Source: Thermoplasmata archaeon (GTDB lineage: Archaea > Thermoplasmatota > Thermoplasmata > Thermoplasmatales > Thermoplasmataceae). From it: a stretch of DNA of 13,885 nt. The translations under genes and the position numbers were made by a program. The DNA is taken from assembly GCA_021826795.1 (NCBI GenBank), contig JAKAYM010000036.1, positions 1 to 13,885 on the forward strand, in the 5' to 3' direction. Below the pieces are notes generated by a model, which made no database searches, was not told the DNA's origin, and worked only from the letters and a program-made list of their open reading frames with translations. Positions 6,193 to 12,951 of this stretch are shown one piece after another (position 1 is the stretch's first letter; each line of letters opens with the position of its first letter).

Positions 6193-8499
6193 TTAATTGT
6201 TTTTATATCTATGTTTGACATAATAATATACATATAAGGTACCCATTATAAACCCAGCGGATATAAAAATAAGTTCTGTCAGGAAAACGTTCATGTTATA
6301 CCAGTTCCTGTATTCTATATTTATGATAACATTATCTCCTGATATTTTTACAGTACCTACAGGATATTTAACATTTCTATGATATGCGGTATCAACATCA
6401 TACCTGTAAGTACCGTTATTCACCGCCACGACACATTCCCTGCTAAATGAGTGTGGGAAGCTTTTATCATCAAAGGTCAGGTAATGTGGCATTTTTGCAT
6501 TAAAATTATGGAAAACAATGGTAACGTTGTAACACACAGTGTTAAGGTTCTGGATTGTGCCTGAACCGGAACTGGCAATGTATATGGAATTCGTAGAGCT
6601 GATATACAGGGATGATGTACCACGTGAACCTGTTTCAATGCATTTCATGAAGTGTTCTGATGAAGTATTCACCGAAACTATGTTATTCCCGGAGAGGACG
6701 TAGAGAAAATGATTATAGGTATCAAGTATTATCTGTGAACCACAGTATGTTGAATAAACAAAGGATGATATGAATTTGTTTGTACCCGGATCAAAAACGC
6801 ACATTGTTCCATTATTAATATTTGTTGTATAAATCATATTATCCTCAATATCATAAAGTATGCAGGCTGGATTATGGCTATAATTACCCGCTCTATTTAT
6901 AATTGTAATATTAGAATTCATAACGTATAAACTATTATTATAACAGGTGGTGACCACATATACATTATTGTTTTCTGTATCCAGAGTAAATCCCCGAATA
7001 TTTCCATTCAGGGATGTTATACCTGTTATTTTATTATCTCTGGTATCTATTAATGTTATATTTTTTGAACAATAGCTCGCAATATAAAGATTGTTACCGG
7101 CAGGGTTTAACAGGATTTTTGTTGGATCAGAGGGCATTGATATGTTATTTACGACCCCATTATTTAAGGCGTTTATTACGGATATATCACCGGAATCAGT
7201 ATTGGCAACGTATAAACGATTATTGTAACTATCAAAGGCAATTCCATCAGGGTTTTTACCCACTTTTATTGTACCTATTATTTTTTCATCTTTATTCATA
7301 ATCAGTACATTGTTTGCGCACCGGTTTGTTATATAGATATTTCCGTTGAGGGAATCGTATGCCATGTGTTCAGGATGATCCCGCACCAGAATCTTATTGT
7401 AAATATTAGAATTTGTTGCATTTAAAACATAAATATAGGTGGAAGCAGATGAGATTACATATATAGCATCGAGTTTTTTGATGAATAAACCTGATACAGG
7501 TTTTATAACACCTGTAATATTCTCTATCAGCCGTCTTTCATGCAGAACTGATATTTGATTAGCTGAGTTATCAAATAGATACGCATTATCATTTATGACA
7601 TCAAAAACCTCTGACTGAGCGTTCTCAGTTGTATTTATATTCCTGGTGATCTCAAATGTTGCCGGATTAATATAAACTATATTTCCAGATCCCGTTATTA
7701 CATTTAAGAGACCGGTTTCTTTATTCAATATAATTCCCTGTGGGTCTCTTTCCGGTTTCAACATAATATTTTTCGTTATCCTATTTAATGTCGTATTTAT
7801 TACGGTTATATTGGACGATCCACGGTTTGCAACAAAGAGTAAATCTAAATTTCTGTCAAAATACATATTGTCAGGATAATGCCCAACGTCGATGCTTTGC
7901 ACTGTTTTATCAGTTAATGTATTAATAACAGTTATATTCCCATCCCTGTACCATGGGGCAGAATTACATCTACTACTGGTAACATACAATTCTTTATTTG
8001 TATTACTATAGGATAGGGCAACAGGATCATATCCCACATAAATATTCTTAACAACCCGATTCGACTGCGTATTTATTACGGATACGCTGTTTGAGGAATA
8101 ATCGGCTACGTATATATTGTGATTGAATTTATCGTATACAATGTCCCTGGGAGATGAAACACCCGGGATGAATTTAATGATACGATTATTCACAGGGTTA
8201 ACTACATATATAAAATTTGGAGAGTAGCCTGACAGATAAATGTATCCGTTGAGGCTATTATAAGCCACGTCATGGGATTCTTTAACAGGTGCATAATTAG
8301 AATAAGTTCCATTTATCGATGAATTCTGGAATAAATTGAGTGTACCGGCAATCAAGCCTGATGTGTATTTTTTTCCCGGGTCATTTAAGTATTGAATATC
8401 GACGTTTCCGCCGTTCTGGTAATTCATAATTGAAATTGTGGATAATATCATAATTATGACAAAGAATACAGCAACGGTTATCTTGATTTTCCTGTACAC
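6193..8499 (-). CDS. Membrane-anchored cell-surface protein with two YVTN-type beta-propellers
   Basis: A 768-residue surface protein. An N-terminal hydrophobic helix (about 8-26) is a signal peptide or anchor. From about residue 73 to 655 I count 14 repeats of roughly 42 residues with the YVTN/YNCE pattern ('P..I.YD..NN.IYVAN...N.I.VIN..TN.V...I.V'), enough for two seven-bladed propellers. A module at about 660-735 with 'VAVNNGTYRYDV' and 'GTVKISGDNVIINIEY' resembles domains common in Thermoplasmata surface proteins, and a final helix plus basic tail anchors the C-terminus. Many N-x-S/T sites suggest glycosylation. About ten cysteines occur, nearly all in the second half, possibly disulfide-linked. 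The likely role is adhesion or envelope structure; no enzyme motif is visible. The frame extends to a TTG at 8517, but GTG 8499 lies about 27 bp from the TATA box, the spacing of a leaderless start. Confidence 0.85.
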   Translation of the reverse strand: MYRKIKITVAVFFVIIMILSTISIMNYQNGGNVDIQYLNDPGKKYTSGLIAGTLNLFQNSSINGTYSNYAPVKESHDVAYNSLNGYIYLSGYSPNFIYVVNPVNNRIIKFIPGVSSPRDIVYDKFNHNIYVADYSSNSVSVINTQSNRVVKNIYVGYDPVALSYSNTNKELYVTSSRCNSAPWYRDGNITVINTLTDKTVQSIDVGHYPDNMYFDRNLDLLFVANRGSSNITVINTTLNRITKNIMLKPERDPQGIILNKETGLLNVITGSGNIVYINPATFEITRNINTTENAQSEVFDVINDNAYLFDNSANQISVLHERRLIENITGVIKPVSGLFIKKLDAIYVISSASTYIYVLNATNSNIYNKILVRDHPEHMAYDSLNGNIYITNRCANNVLIMNKDEKIIGTIKVGKNPDGIAFDSYNNRLYVANTDSGDISVINALNNGVVNNISMPSDPTKILLNPAGNNLYIASYCSKNITLIDTRDNKITGITSLNGNIRGFTLDTENNNVYVVTTCYNNSLYVMNSNITIINRAGNYSHNPACILYDIEDNMIYTTNINNGTMCVFDPGTNKFISSFVYSTYCGSQIILDTYNHFLYVLSGNNIVSVNTSSEHFMKCIETGSRGTSSLYISSTNSIYIASSGSGTIQNLNTVCYNVTIVFHNFNAKMPHYLTFDDKSFPHSFSRECVVAVNNGTYRYDVDTAYHRNVKYPVGTVKISGDNVIINIEYRNWYNMNVFLTELIFISAGFIMGTLYVYYYVKHRYKNN

Positions 8500-8518
8500 G
8501 TATAATATATAAGTCAAA

Positions 8519-8532
8519 AATATTTAATATTT
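8519..8532 (-). promoter_or_regulatory. TATA box of the propeller protein gene
   Basis: The minus strand reads AAATATTAAATATT, centred about 27 bp upstream of GTG 8499. This spacing favours a leaderless GTG start over the upstream TTG at 8517. Confidence 0.5.
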
Positions 8533-8536
8533 CCCC

Positions 8537-8578
8537 AAAAAAATGGAGAATATAAGTGATTTGTGAAATACTTATATT
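8537..8578 (-). terminator. Hairpin plus T-run downstream of the interrupted membrane protein gene
   Basis: Perfect 9-bp arms (AATATAAGT at 8549-8557 and its complement at 8570-8578) enclose a 12-nt loop. Read on the minus strand, seven consecutive T residues (8537-8543) follow the hairpin after five bases. It lies about 75 bases after the stop at 8654 and just before the next gene's TATA box, which fits an intrinsic-type terminator. Archaeal termination relies mainly on the T-run, so the hairpin's contribution is uncertain. Confidence 0.45.
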
Positions 8579-8656
8579 ATTTTAACTATTAATTTCTTTT
8601 TGCTTAAAACTCTATTACTATTAATATAGTCAGAATTTATTATTATAAGTATTTCA
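8564..8656. repeat. 13-bp perfect inverted repeat around an intergenic region
   Basis: TGAAATACTTATA at 8564-8576 is the exact complement of TATAAGTATTTCA at 8644-8656. The right arm includes the stop codon of the membrane protein gene. The left arm overlaps one arm of the terminator-like hairpin, so the two structures could not form together. Confidence 0.5.
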
Positions 8657-9370
8657 TATTTCTGGAGGTTCAGTCTTTTCAATATAATTGTTTGGATGCT
8701 TACTGATATAAATCCCCAGGTAGATAAACAAGCCTGCGTATAGAATTACTGCTGCTATCTTTATCATAAGCGGGTAACCGGAATTGCCCGCATATTTTAT
8801 GGATGATTCAAGAGCTCCAATATCACTGTACTTTATATTCTCGCTTCCTATAATTGCCTTCATATTGATAAAATTCATAATAGTGTATATTAATTCCAGT
8901 ACTCCTGCAGTTACTATACCTGCGATGAATAGAAATTCACCTCTAAGGAAAAATTTATAAGAAATCAATATGTAAGTGATTGTGTAAATAACCAGTAATA
9001 TTATAGAAAATATAAAATAATTGTTATAGAAATATTTAACAAAATATTCTCCAGAAAATTCATTTCCATGAGAATGGCTCACTATGGCATTTGCAGCGGT
9101 GGAGACAGTTACTAATACATAAAAAATAGACATAAAAAATGCAGTGATGTATATTATAATTCCAGCATAAACAAACATTCGTATTTCCGATTTTATGTGT
9201 TTGGCCTGTGTTAGAAATATAATAAGACCTATGGCTCCAATAAGCATAGAAAAGTCTGTTTATACTGTATTGAAAACCAGTATAAAGGTAAAAGCCAGCA
9301 TAATATATGAAGCAGCTATTAAATTTACAGCATCTTTATTGACTATTGTCTGTGTATCAATATTTTCCAT
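8654..9370 (-). pseudogene. Multi-pass membrane protein gene interrupted by an in-frame TAA at codon 37
   Basis: From ATG 9370 the frame reads 36 residues beginning 'MENIDTQTIV' and ending in a hydrophobic stretch 'FILVFNTV'. It then meets TAA at 9260-9262 and continues in the same frame for 201 more codons to a stop at 8654. The second part (from 'TDFSMLIGAIGLIIFLT') is a membrane protein with about five more helices and a short hydrophilic C-terminus. The start at 9370 is backed by a TATA box 24 bp upstream. The ATG at 9247, after the stop, has neither a Shine-Dalgarno nor a well-spaced TATA box. The simplest reading is one 238-codon gene with a nonsense mutation. Restart at 9247, a sequence error or two adjacent genes are alternatives. 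I do not recognise the family and no catalytic motif is visible. Confidence 0.65.
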
Positions 9371-9388
9371 ATTTAAGGAATGATAATC

Positions 9389-9399
9389 TATATTTAAAA
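9389..9399 (-). promoter_or_regulatory. TATA box of the interrupted membrane protein gene
   Basis: The minus strand reads TTTTAAATATA, centred 24 bp before ATG 9370. This is the main evidence that the gene begins at 9370, upstream of the in-frame TAA. Confidence 0.55.
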
Positions 9400-9524
9400 T
9401 TAATGTTATATTCTATACGTTCATAACTTTACATAAAAATATTATGATAAGGAACTTTTCCAGAGCCCAGATTCATGAAATTCAGAATAATTAATTACTA
9501 ATTTATTACTCAATTTTATACTAA

Positions 9525-10328
9525 TTAATATAATGAGTTTTTGATATCATGAAATTCGAGTTCAGGTTTTTCCGGAGTTCCATATACTCTGGCAATGACA
9601 TTATCCATATCATGGTTGAATATAATACTAATACTTTCTTTTATTGCCTTTTTCAGAAGTTTGTTTTTTATCCGGAGTGTATCAAGAGGATATGAATCTA
9701 TGGCTGTTATATAATATGGCTTTATGTGAAATGCAGATGGAAACAGGTCTCCACCGTACATATACTTCTTTGAATTTATATTAAACACTGTAACCATATG
9801 CCCCTCACTGTGGCCACCGGTTATTATGGTGCTAACATTTGCATTTATCCTTTTGGAACCGTTCAGTGCATAAATTTCAGGAATTATCCTGTCTTTTATA
9901 TAACTTCCCCTGGTAAACTGATTTGGATGCCTGAAGGCATGTAATTCTTTTTTCTGTACAATAAGTTTTGACTTTCTGAAAAGGCTATTCTTTGAAAATA
10001 CATGACCGCAATGATCGAAATGCATATGAGAGACTATAATATCGTCCACCCTGGTGATATGATAATCATTCTGGAGTGTTTCTTCAATATCATGATCCTT
10101 TACCGGATTGAAAATCTTATTGAATTTACCTGAGAAATTATTTCCTATTCCCGCATCCAGGATTATATGCTTATTATTTATATTCAACATGGGCACATTG
10201 GTCGTTATCCTTATTTTATTATCCCTATCCCTGAAATATTTTGACCATATAGCCCTGGGCACTATACCGAAATAGGCTCCTGCATCCAGCTCATACGATC
10301 CATCATTTAAAAAAATCAATTCTTCCAT
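9525..10328 (-). CDS. MBL-fold metallo-hydrolase (lactonase-like)
   Basis: A 267-residue metallo-beta-lactamase-fold enzyme with a complete two-metal site. It shows 'SHMHFDHCGH' (His101, His103, Asp105, His106), 'GGHSEGH' (His177), 'YGGD' (Asp194) and 'FNHD' (His239). The order, spacing and length match the AHL-lactonase/YtnP-like branch of the superfamily: in AiiA the equivalent residues are H104, H106, D108, H109, H169, D191 and H235. It should hydrolyse a small ester, lactone or phosphorylated substrate in the cytoplasm, but the substrate is not predictable and quorum quenching should not be assumed. No signal peptide is present. The start at 10328 lies 21-25 bp from an A/T element at 10344-10357, fitting a leaderless transcript. 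It stands alone, transcribed away from the accessory region to its right. Confidence 0.88.
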   Translation of the reverse strand: MEELIFLNDGSYELDAGAYFGIVPRAIWSKYFRDRDNKIRITTNVPMLNINNKHIILDAGIGNNFSGKFNKIFNPVKDHDIEETLQNDYHITRVDDIIVSHMHFDHCGHVFSKNSLFRKSKLIVQKKELHAFRHPNQFTRGSYIKDRIIPEIYALNGSKRINANVSTIITGGHSEGHMVTVFNINSKKYMYGGDLFPSAFHIKPYYITAIDSYPLDTLRIKNKLLKKAIKESISIIFNHDMDNVIARVYGTPEKPELEFHDIKNSLY

Positions 10329-10343
10329 TTTTAAATATTGACA

Positions 10344-10357
10344 TTTAAAATATTAAT
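10344..10357 (-). promoter_or_regulatory. TATA box of the MBL-fold hydrolase gene
   Basis: An A/T-only element (AATATTTTAAA core on the minus strand) is centred 21-25 bp before ATG 10328, consistent with a leaderless mRNA. Confidence 0.45.
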
Positions 10358-10510
10358 GTTTTGAAAATTTTTAGACATTAGCATTATTTATTTTGCCAGA
10401 AATTCTGTTTTATAAAATATTATGTGGAAATATAAACACCGTTTTAACAATGAAACTGTAATTAAATAACGTTGAGAAATAAATCTTTTAAAACCAGGAC
10501 CTAATAAAAC

Positions 10511-10650
10511 ATGAAATATGACAATAGAAACATATTTAATGTCAAAGACATAATAGCAAGGTCAGTTCAAGAGAAGCCTGGGAACATAACGAAGATAGAA
10601 ATGGTCAGTATTTAAAGGAGAATCCTGGAATAAGTAATGTATATTATTAA
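10511..10650 (+). pseudogene. Remnant of a winged-helix transcriptional regulator
   Basis: A 34-residue frame from ATG 10511 ends at TAA 10613-10615. It contains 'IIARSVQEKPGNITKIEM', close to the first helices of archaeal HTH_45-type winged-helix regulators, which typically read '..IL....EKPG.TKT.IM'. The expected next segment, '...YLK.LLE.', is echoed in another frame just downstream ('QYLKENPG', from 10606), as if a frameshift occurred, before a stop at 10648. A possible TATA-like run at 10485-10493 sits about 22 bp upstream of the ATG. The rest of the domain is missing. The family match is from pattern memory over a short stretch, so it is tentative. Confidence 0.38.
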
Positions 10651-10725
10651 AGAAACTTGAAAAATAAACACTGTAAATTTTGTATAAATATTATCTGAAT
10701 GAATTCTAAGGAGTATAAAGACACT

Positions 10726-10757
10726 AAAAATTAAATAGTTTTCATGTTATACATGTA
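10726..10757 (+). promoter_or_regulatory. hicBA promoter with operator-like palindrome
   Basis: An A/T element (10726-10737) is centred about 30 bp upstream of ATG 10762. Between it and the start lies a palindrome: CATGT at 10743-10747, TAT spacer, ACATG at 10751-10755. A second overlapping perfect palindrome, TACATGTA, spans 10750-10757. Its position next to the transcription start is where an autorepressing antitoxin complex would bind. Repression through it is inferred. Confidence 0.5.
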
Positions 10758-10761
10758 ATAT

Positions 10762-10971
10762 ATGAAATACACAGTTATAATAACAAAGGATGTGGATGGG
10801 TATTACCTTGTAAATGTGCCCGCACTTCCAGGCTGCTTTACTCAGGGGAAAACAAAAAAAGAGGCATTAATAAATATTAAAGAGGCTATTACAGCATATA
10901 TTGAATCATTGAAAAAACATAATGAAAAGATACCAAGGGACAATGCAGAGGAGATAACTGTAAATGCCTAG
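10762..10971 (+). CDS. hicB: HicB-family antitoxin
   Basis: A 69-residue protein with the HicB partial RNase-H-like fold: 'YTVIITKDVDGYYLVNVPALPGCFTQGKTKKEALINIKEAITAYIESL' matches the family consensus (strand, 'DGYYLVNVPALPGCFTQG' turn, then the 'T.EEA..NI.EAI..Y' helix). HicB binds and blocks the HicA RNase and commonly represses its own operon. This version is short and has no C-terminal HTH or ribbon-helix-helix domain, so DNA binding would need the complex or another protein. It precedes the toxin, with an 8-bp overlap, so translation is probably coupled. The start is close behind a TATA element and directly after a palindromic site. Confidence 0.93.
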   Translation: MKYTVIITKDVDGYYLVNVPALPGCFTQGKTKKEALINIKEAITAYIESLKKHNEKIPRDNAEEITVNA

Positions 10972-11185
10972 GATTCCTGTATTATCAGGCCGCGATGTTA
11001 TAAAGGCATTGTCTAAAATAGGTTACAGTTTTGATCATCAAACCGGCAGCCATGTAATTTTGATTAATGAACAAAATAAGAGGATAACTGTCCCCATGCA
11101 TGATGAAATAGGGAAGGGTTTATTAAAGGCAATATTAAAACAGGCCAACATATCAATGGATGAATTTTTAAAACTCCTTAAATAA
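10964..11185 (+). CDS. hicA: HicA-family mRNA interferase toxin
   Basis: A 73-residue HicA toxin with a dsRNA-binding-like fold that cleaves mRNA independently of active translation. The sequence holds the family landmarks: 'LSGRDVIKALSKIGY' helix, the catalytic histidine in 'QTGSHVIL' (His30), 'RITVPMHDEIGKGLLKAILKQANIS' and the terminal 'DEFLKLL'. Length and motifs are full, so it should be active if expressed. The start ATG lies inside the end of hicB (8-bp overlap) and is preceded by a strong ribosome-binding sequence GAGGAG at 10948-10953, ten bases upstream. This would allow high toxin translation from the shared mRNA. Confidence 0.93.
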   Translation: MPRIPVLSGRDVIKALSKIGYSFDHQTGSHVILINEQNKRITVPMHDEIGKGLLKAILKQANISMDEFLKLLK

Positions 11186-11542
11186 TTGGCGTCAGTATAA
11201 TCACAATTCAAGGTCAGTGTAAACCCACATTGTAGTTAGATATAATGAATTACTTAGTATTTTATGGCAATGAAAACCAGTACCTTTTGTTCAGGTCTCA
11301 ATATAAGGACTATAAAGCATTGGAATATAGTATAGAAAATAAGGATAACAGTTTATTTCTGCAATGAGTATAATAAATAAAAGTAGGGATATGAATTAAA
11401 TAACCTACTTGAAAATTTTCTGTACTTAAATAAGCAGAGAAAACTATTAATATTCAGGATATCTATAAATAAGTCAGGTTAAAGAGGGATAAAACTGAAA
11501 AAAGGCGTCAACAAGCAGGAAATTCAATATATTAACAAATCA
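11186..11542. other. 357-bp gene-poor stretch after hicBA
   Basis: No well-supported gene is seen. It contains one 40-codon plus-strand frame (11245-11367), an inverted repeat with 7-bp arms (AAGTAGG at 11381-11387 and CCTACTT at 11404-11410), TATA-like runs near 11423-11432 and 11463-11473, and a GAGGG motif at 11484-11488 that may serve an upstream extension of the next gene. Confidence 0.45.
11245..11367 (+). CDS. Possible 40-residue small protein
   Basis: ATG 11245 opens a 40-codon frame ('MNYLVFYGNENQYLLF...' to 'NSLFLQ') ending in TGA. It is rich in aromatic and charged residues, and no family is recognised. A weak TATA-like 'TGTAAA' sits about 24 bp upstream and no ribosome-binding site is visible. 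It could be a small gene, a remnant or chance. Confidence 0.18.
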   Translation: MNYLVFYGNENQYLLFRSQYKDYKALEYSIENKDNSLFLQ

Positions 11543-12127
11543 ATGCTGAAACAGAGAGGATGGACAGAAAGCATGATTAAAAAATTCCTAGGAGATGCAG
11601 ATGCAGAAAAGGACAATCCTATGTACAGATCAGCGCCGCCCATGAAACTTTATGCTATGGCAAGAGTTCTGGCTGCTGAATCAGAGGAAAGTTTTATTGC
11701 CCAAAAATTGAAGGCAGAGAGTAGGTCTAAAACCATGAAAAATGTTGCGAACCTGAAAAAACAGGAATTACTGGAACAGATTGACCATATGACATTCAGA
11801 ATAAAAGTGATTCCAGAGGAGAGTTTGCTGAAAAATGCCATAAGAAGTTATAACGATTTCCATGAAATGATTGGGATGGAAAGAAATAATTTTTCTTTTG
11901 ACTATGCTACTCCAAAATCTGATAAAACATTTCTTGAGAGAATTGAGGTAAATTATATCCGGCATAATCTTACACAGTACGATACTGCACTTGAAACAAT
12001 GGCTGGAAGGATAGGTGTCCACGAGGCGGTTGTTAAAATTAAATTCATGATCCTTGATGCAATATCTGAAAAATATCCATATCTTTCAACGGCTTGTACA
12101 TTACAGAAAAATAGGTCTATCGCTTAA
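11543..12127 (+). CDS. Conserved protein of unknown function, 'GWT...NP.YRS...LY' family
   Basis: A 194-residue soluble protein with no recognised catalytic motif. The N-terminus reads 'RGWTESMIKKFLGDAD' then 'DNPMYRSAPPMKLY' and 'RVLAAE.SE' (5-47), followed by a basic, coiled-coil-prone helix. The C-terminal half contains 'FLERIEVNYIRHNLTQYD..L' (130-150), 'GRIGVHEA' and 'ISEKYPYL'. I recall this same two-part pattern in unannotated proteins of many bacteria, so it appears to be a conserved family; its function is unknown to me. ATG 11543 has no ribosome-binding sequence. The frame stays open upstream to 11483, and CTG 11495 has GAGGG six bases before it; starting there would add 16 residues ('KKGVNKQEIQYINKS'). 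The ATG is kept as the conservative start. The gene follows hicBA on the same strand but after a long gap. Confidence 0.7.
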   Translation: MLKQRGWTESMIKKFLGDADAEKDNPMYRSAPPMKLYAMARVLAAESEESFIAQKLKAESRSKTMKNVANLKKQELLEQIDHMTFRIKVIPEESLLKNAIRSYNDFHEMIGMERNNFSFDYATPKSDKTFLERIEVNYIRHNLTQYDTALETMAGRIGVHEAVVKIKFMILDAISEKYPYLSTACTLQKNRSIA

Positions 12128-12194
12128 ATCTATAGACATTATAAAACTATGTTAATGCAAGAAATACGGGGTATTTTAGTAGCACTATGATAAG

Positions 12195-12203
12195 TTTTAT
12201 ATG
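12195..12203 (+). promoter_or_regulatory. TATA box of the ABC transporter operon
   Basis: TTTTATATG is centred about 27 bp upstream of ATG 12226, predicting a leaderless mRNA for the ATPase gene and, through overlap, the permease. Confidence 0.55.
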
Positions 12204-12225
12204 AATTCTTCCGATAACTCCAATT

Positions 12226-12951
12226 ATGATGGAGGATCAGAACGGCTGTATTGAAGCTTCTAATGTAGTAAAAAGCTATAAAAATTTTGTTGCCCTGAAT
12301 GATATCACATTCAAAATTAAATGCGGAGAAAAATATTCTCTTCTTGGTCCCAACGGCGCCGGTAAATCTACAACCCTCAAAATACTTGCAGGTCTACTGA
12401 AACCGGATTCTGGATCCGCAAAAATCGGTGGACTCGATCCTGTAACAGTTGATGCGAAAAAATTTCTTGGATATCTACCGGAGGATGCCTATCCTTACCC
12501 GAATCTCACTGTCCTTTCAAATCTTGAGTATATAGGAGCTATCAGGGAAGTCCCTGATCTTTCCAACAGAATTGAAGATCTTATTAACGGGCTTGATTTG
12601 AGGGAATATGTCAACAATAGGGTCATGACTTTATCACGTGGAAACAGGCAGAAGGTTTCTGTTGCATTGGCAATTATACATAATCCCAAAATTGTTCTAC
12701 TGGACGAGCCCCTGAATTATCTTGATATTCCAACCCAGAAAAAGGTTATAACCATGCTGGAGAAACTCAATGCAACCATACTTGTGTCAACACATATAAT
12801 GGAAATTGCAGAAAGGCTTTCCCAGAATATCATAATTATAAATAGGGGAAAGATAACATGGACCGGAACAATGGATCAGCTAAAGGGTATGGTTACCGGG
12901 GACGAAAGCATAGAGGACGTTGTGGAAAAGCTGATGATCGATGTTTTCTAA
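12226..12951 (+). CDS. ABC transporter ATP-binding protein (ABC-2 type)
   Basis: A 241-residue cytoplasmic ATPase that would power the membrane permease encoded just downstream. It shows Walker A GPNGAGKST (41-49), a Q-loop region 'GYLPED' with Glu86 where Gln is usual, the signature 'LSRGNRQK' (136-143) in which the second Gly of LSGGQ is Arg, Walker B 'IVLLDEP' (Asp160, Glu161), a D-loop 'NYLD', and the switch His190 in 'VSTH'. The Q-loop and signature variants are common in ABC-2/NatA-type exporters, so it is probably active. A second ATG at 12229 is equally possible, but 12226 fits the TATA spacing. The end overlaps the permease start by 11 bp, implying coupled translation. Substrate unknown; export is likelier than import because no binding protein gene is present. 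Confidence 0.9.
   Translation: MMEDQNGCIEASNVVKSYKNFVALNDITFKIKCGEKYSLLGPNGAGKSTTLKILAGLLKPDSGSAKIGGLDPVTVDAKKFLGYLPEDAYPYPNLTVLSNLEYIGAIREVPDLSNRIEDLINGLDLREYVNNRVMTLSRGNRQKVSVALAIIHNPKIVLLDEPLNYLDIPTQKKVITMLEKLNATILVSTHIMEIAERLSQNIIIINRGKITWTGTMDQLKGMVTGDESIEDVVEKLMIDVF

Larger units (their letters stand above)
10329..10761. other. 433-bp gene-poor, AT-rich stretch with a decayed gene fragment
   Basis: This region separates the MBL hydrolase from hicBA, which diverge from it. Apart from the two promoters at its ends and the regulator remnant at 10511-10650, I see no complete gene, tRNA or repeat. It looks like decayed DNA, as often found beside toxin-antitoxin modules. Confidence 0.5.

Noticed and set aside
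7014..7301. 95-codon plus-strand frame rich in Tyr, Leu and Arg
   Set aside because: It is antisense to the YVTN repeats of the surface protein; its odd composition is a by-product of the repeats.
8500..8517. TTG start for the surface protein
   Set aside because: The TATA box is only about 9 bp from 8517, too close for a transcript to include it; GTG 8499 fits.
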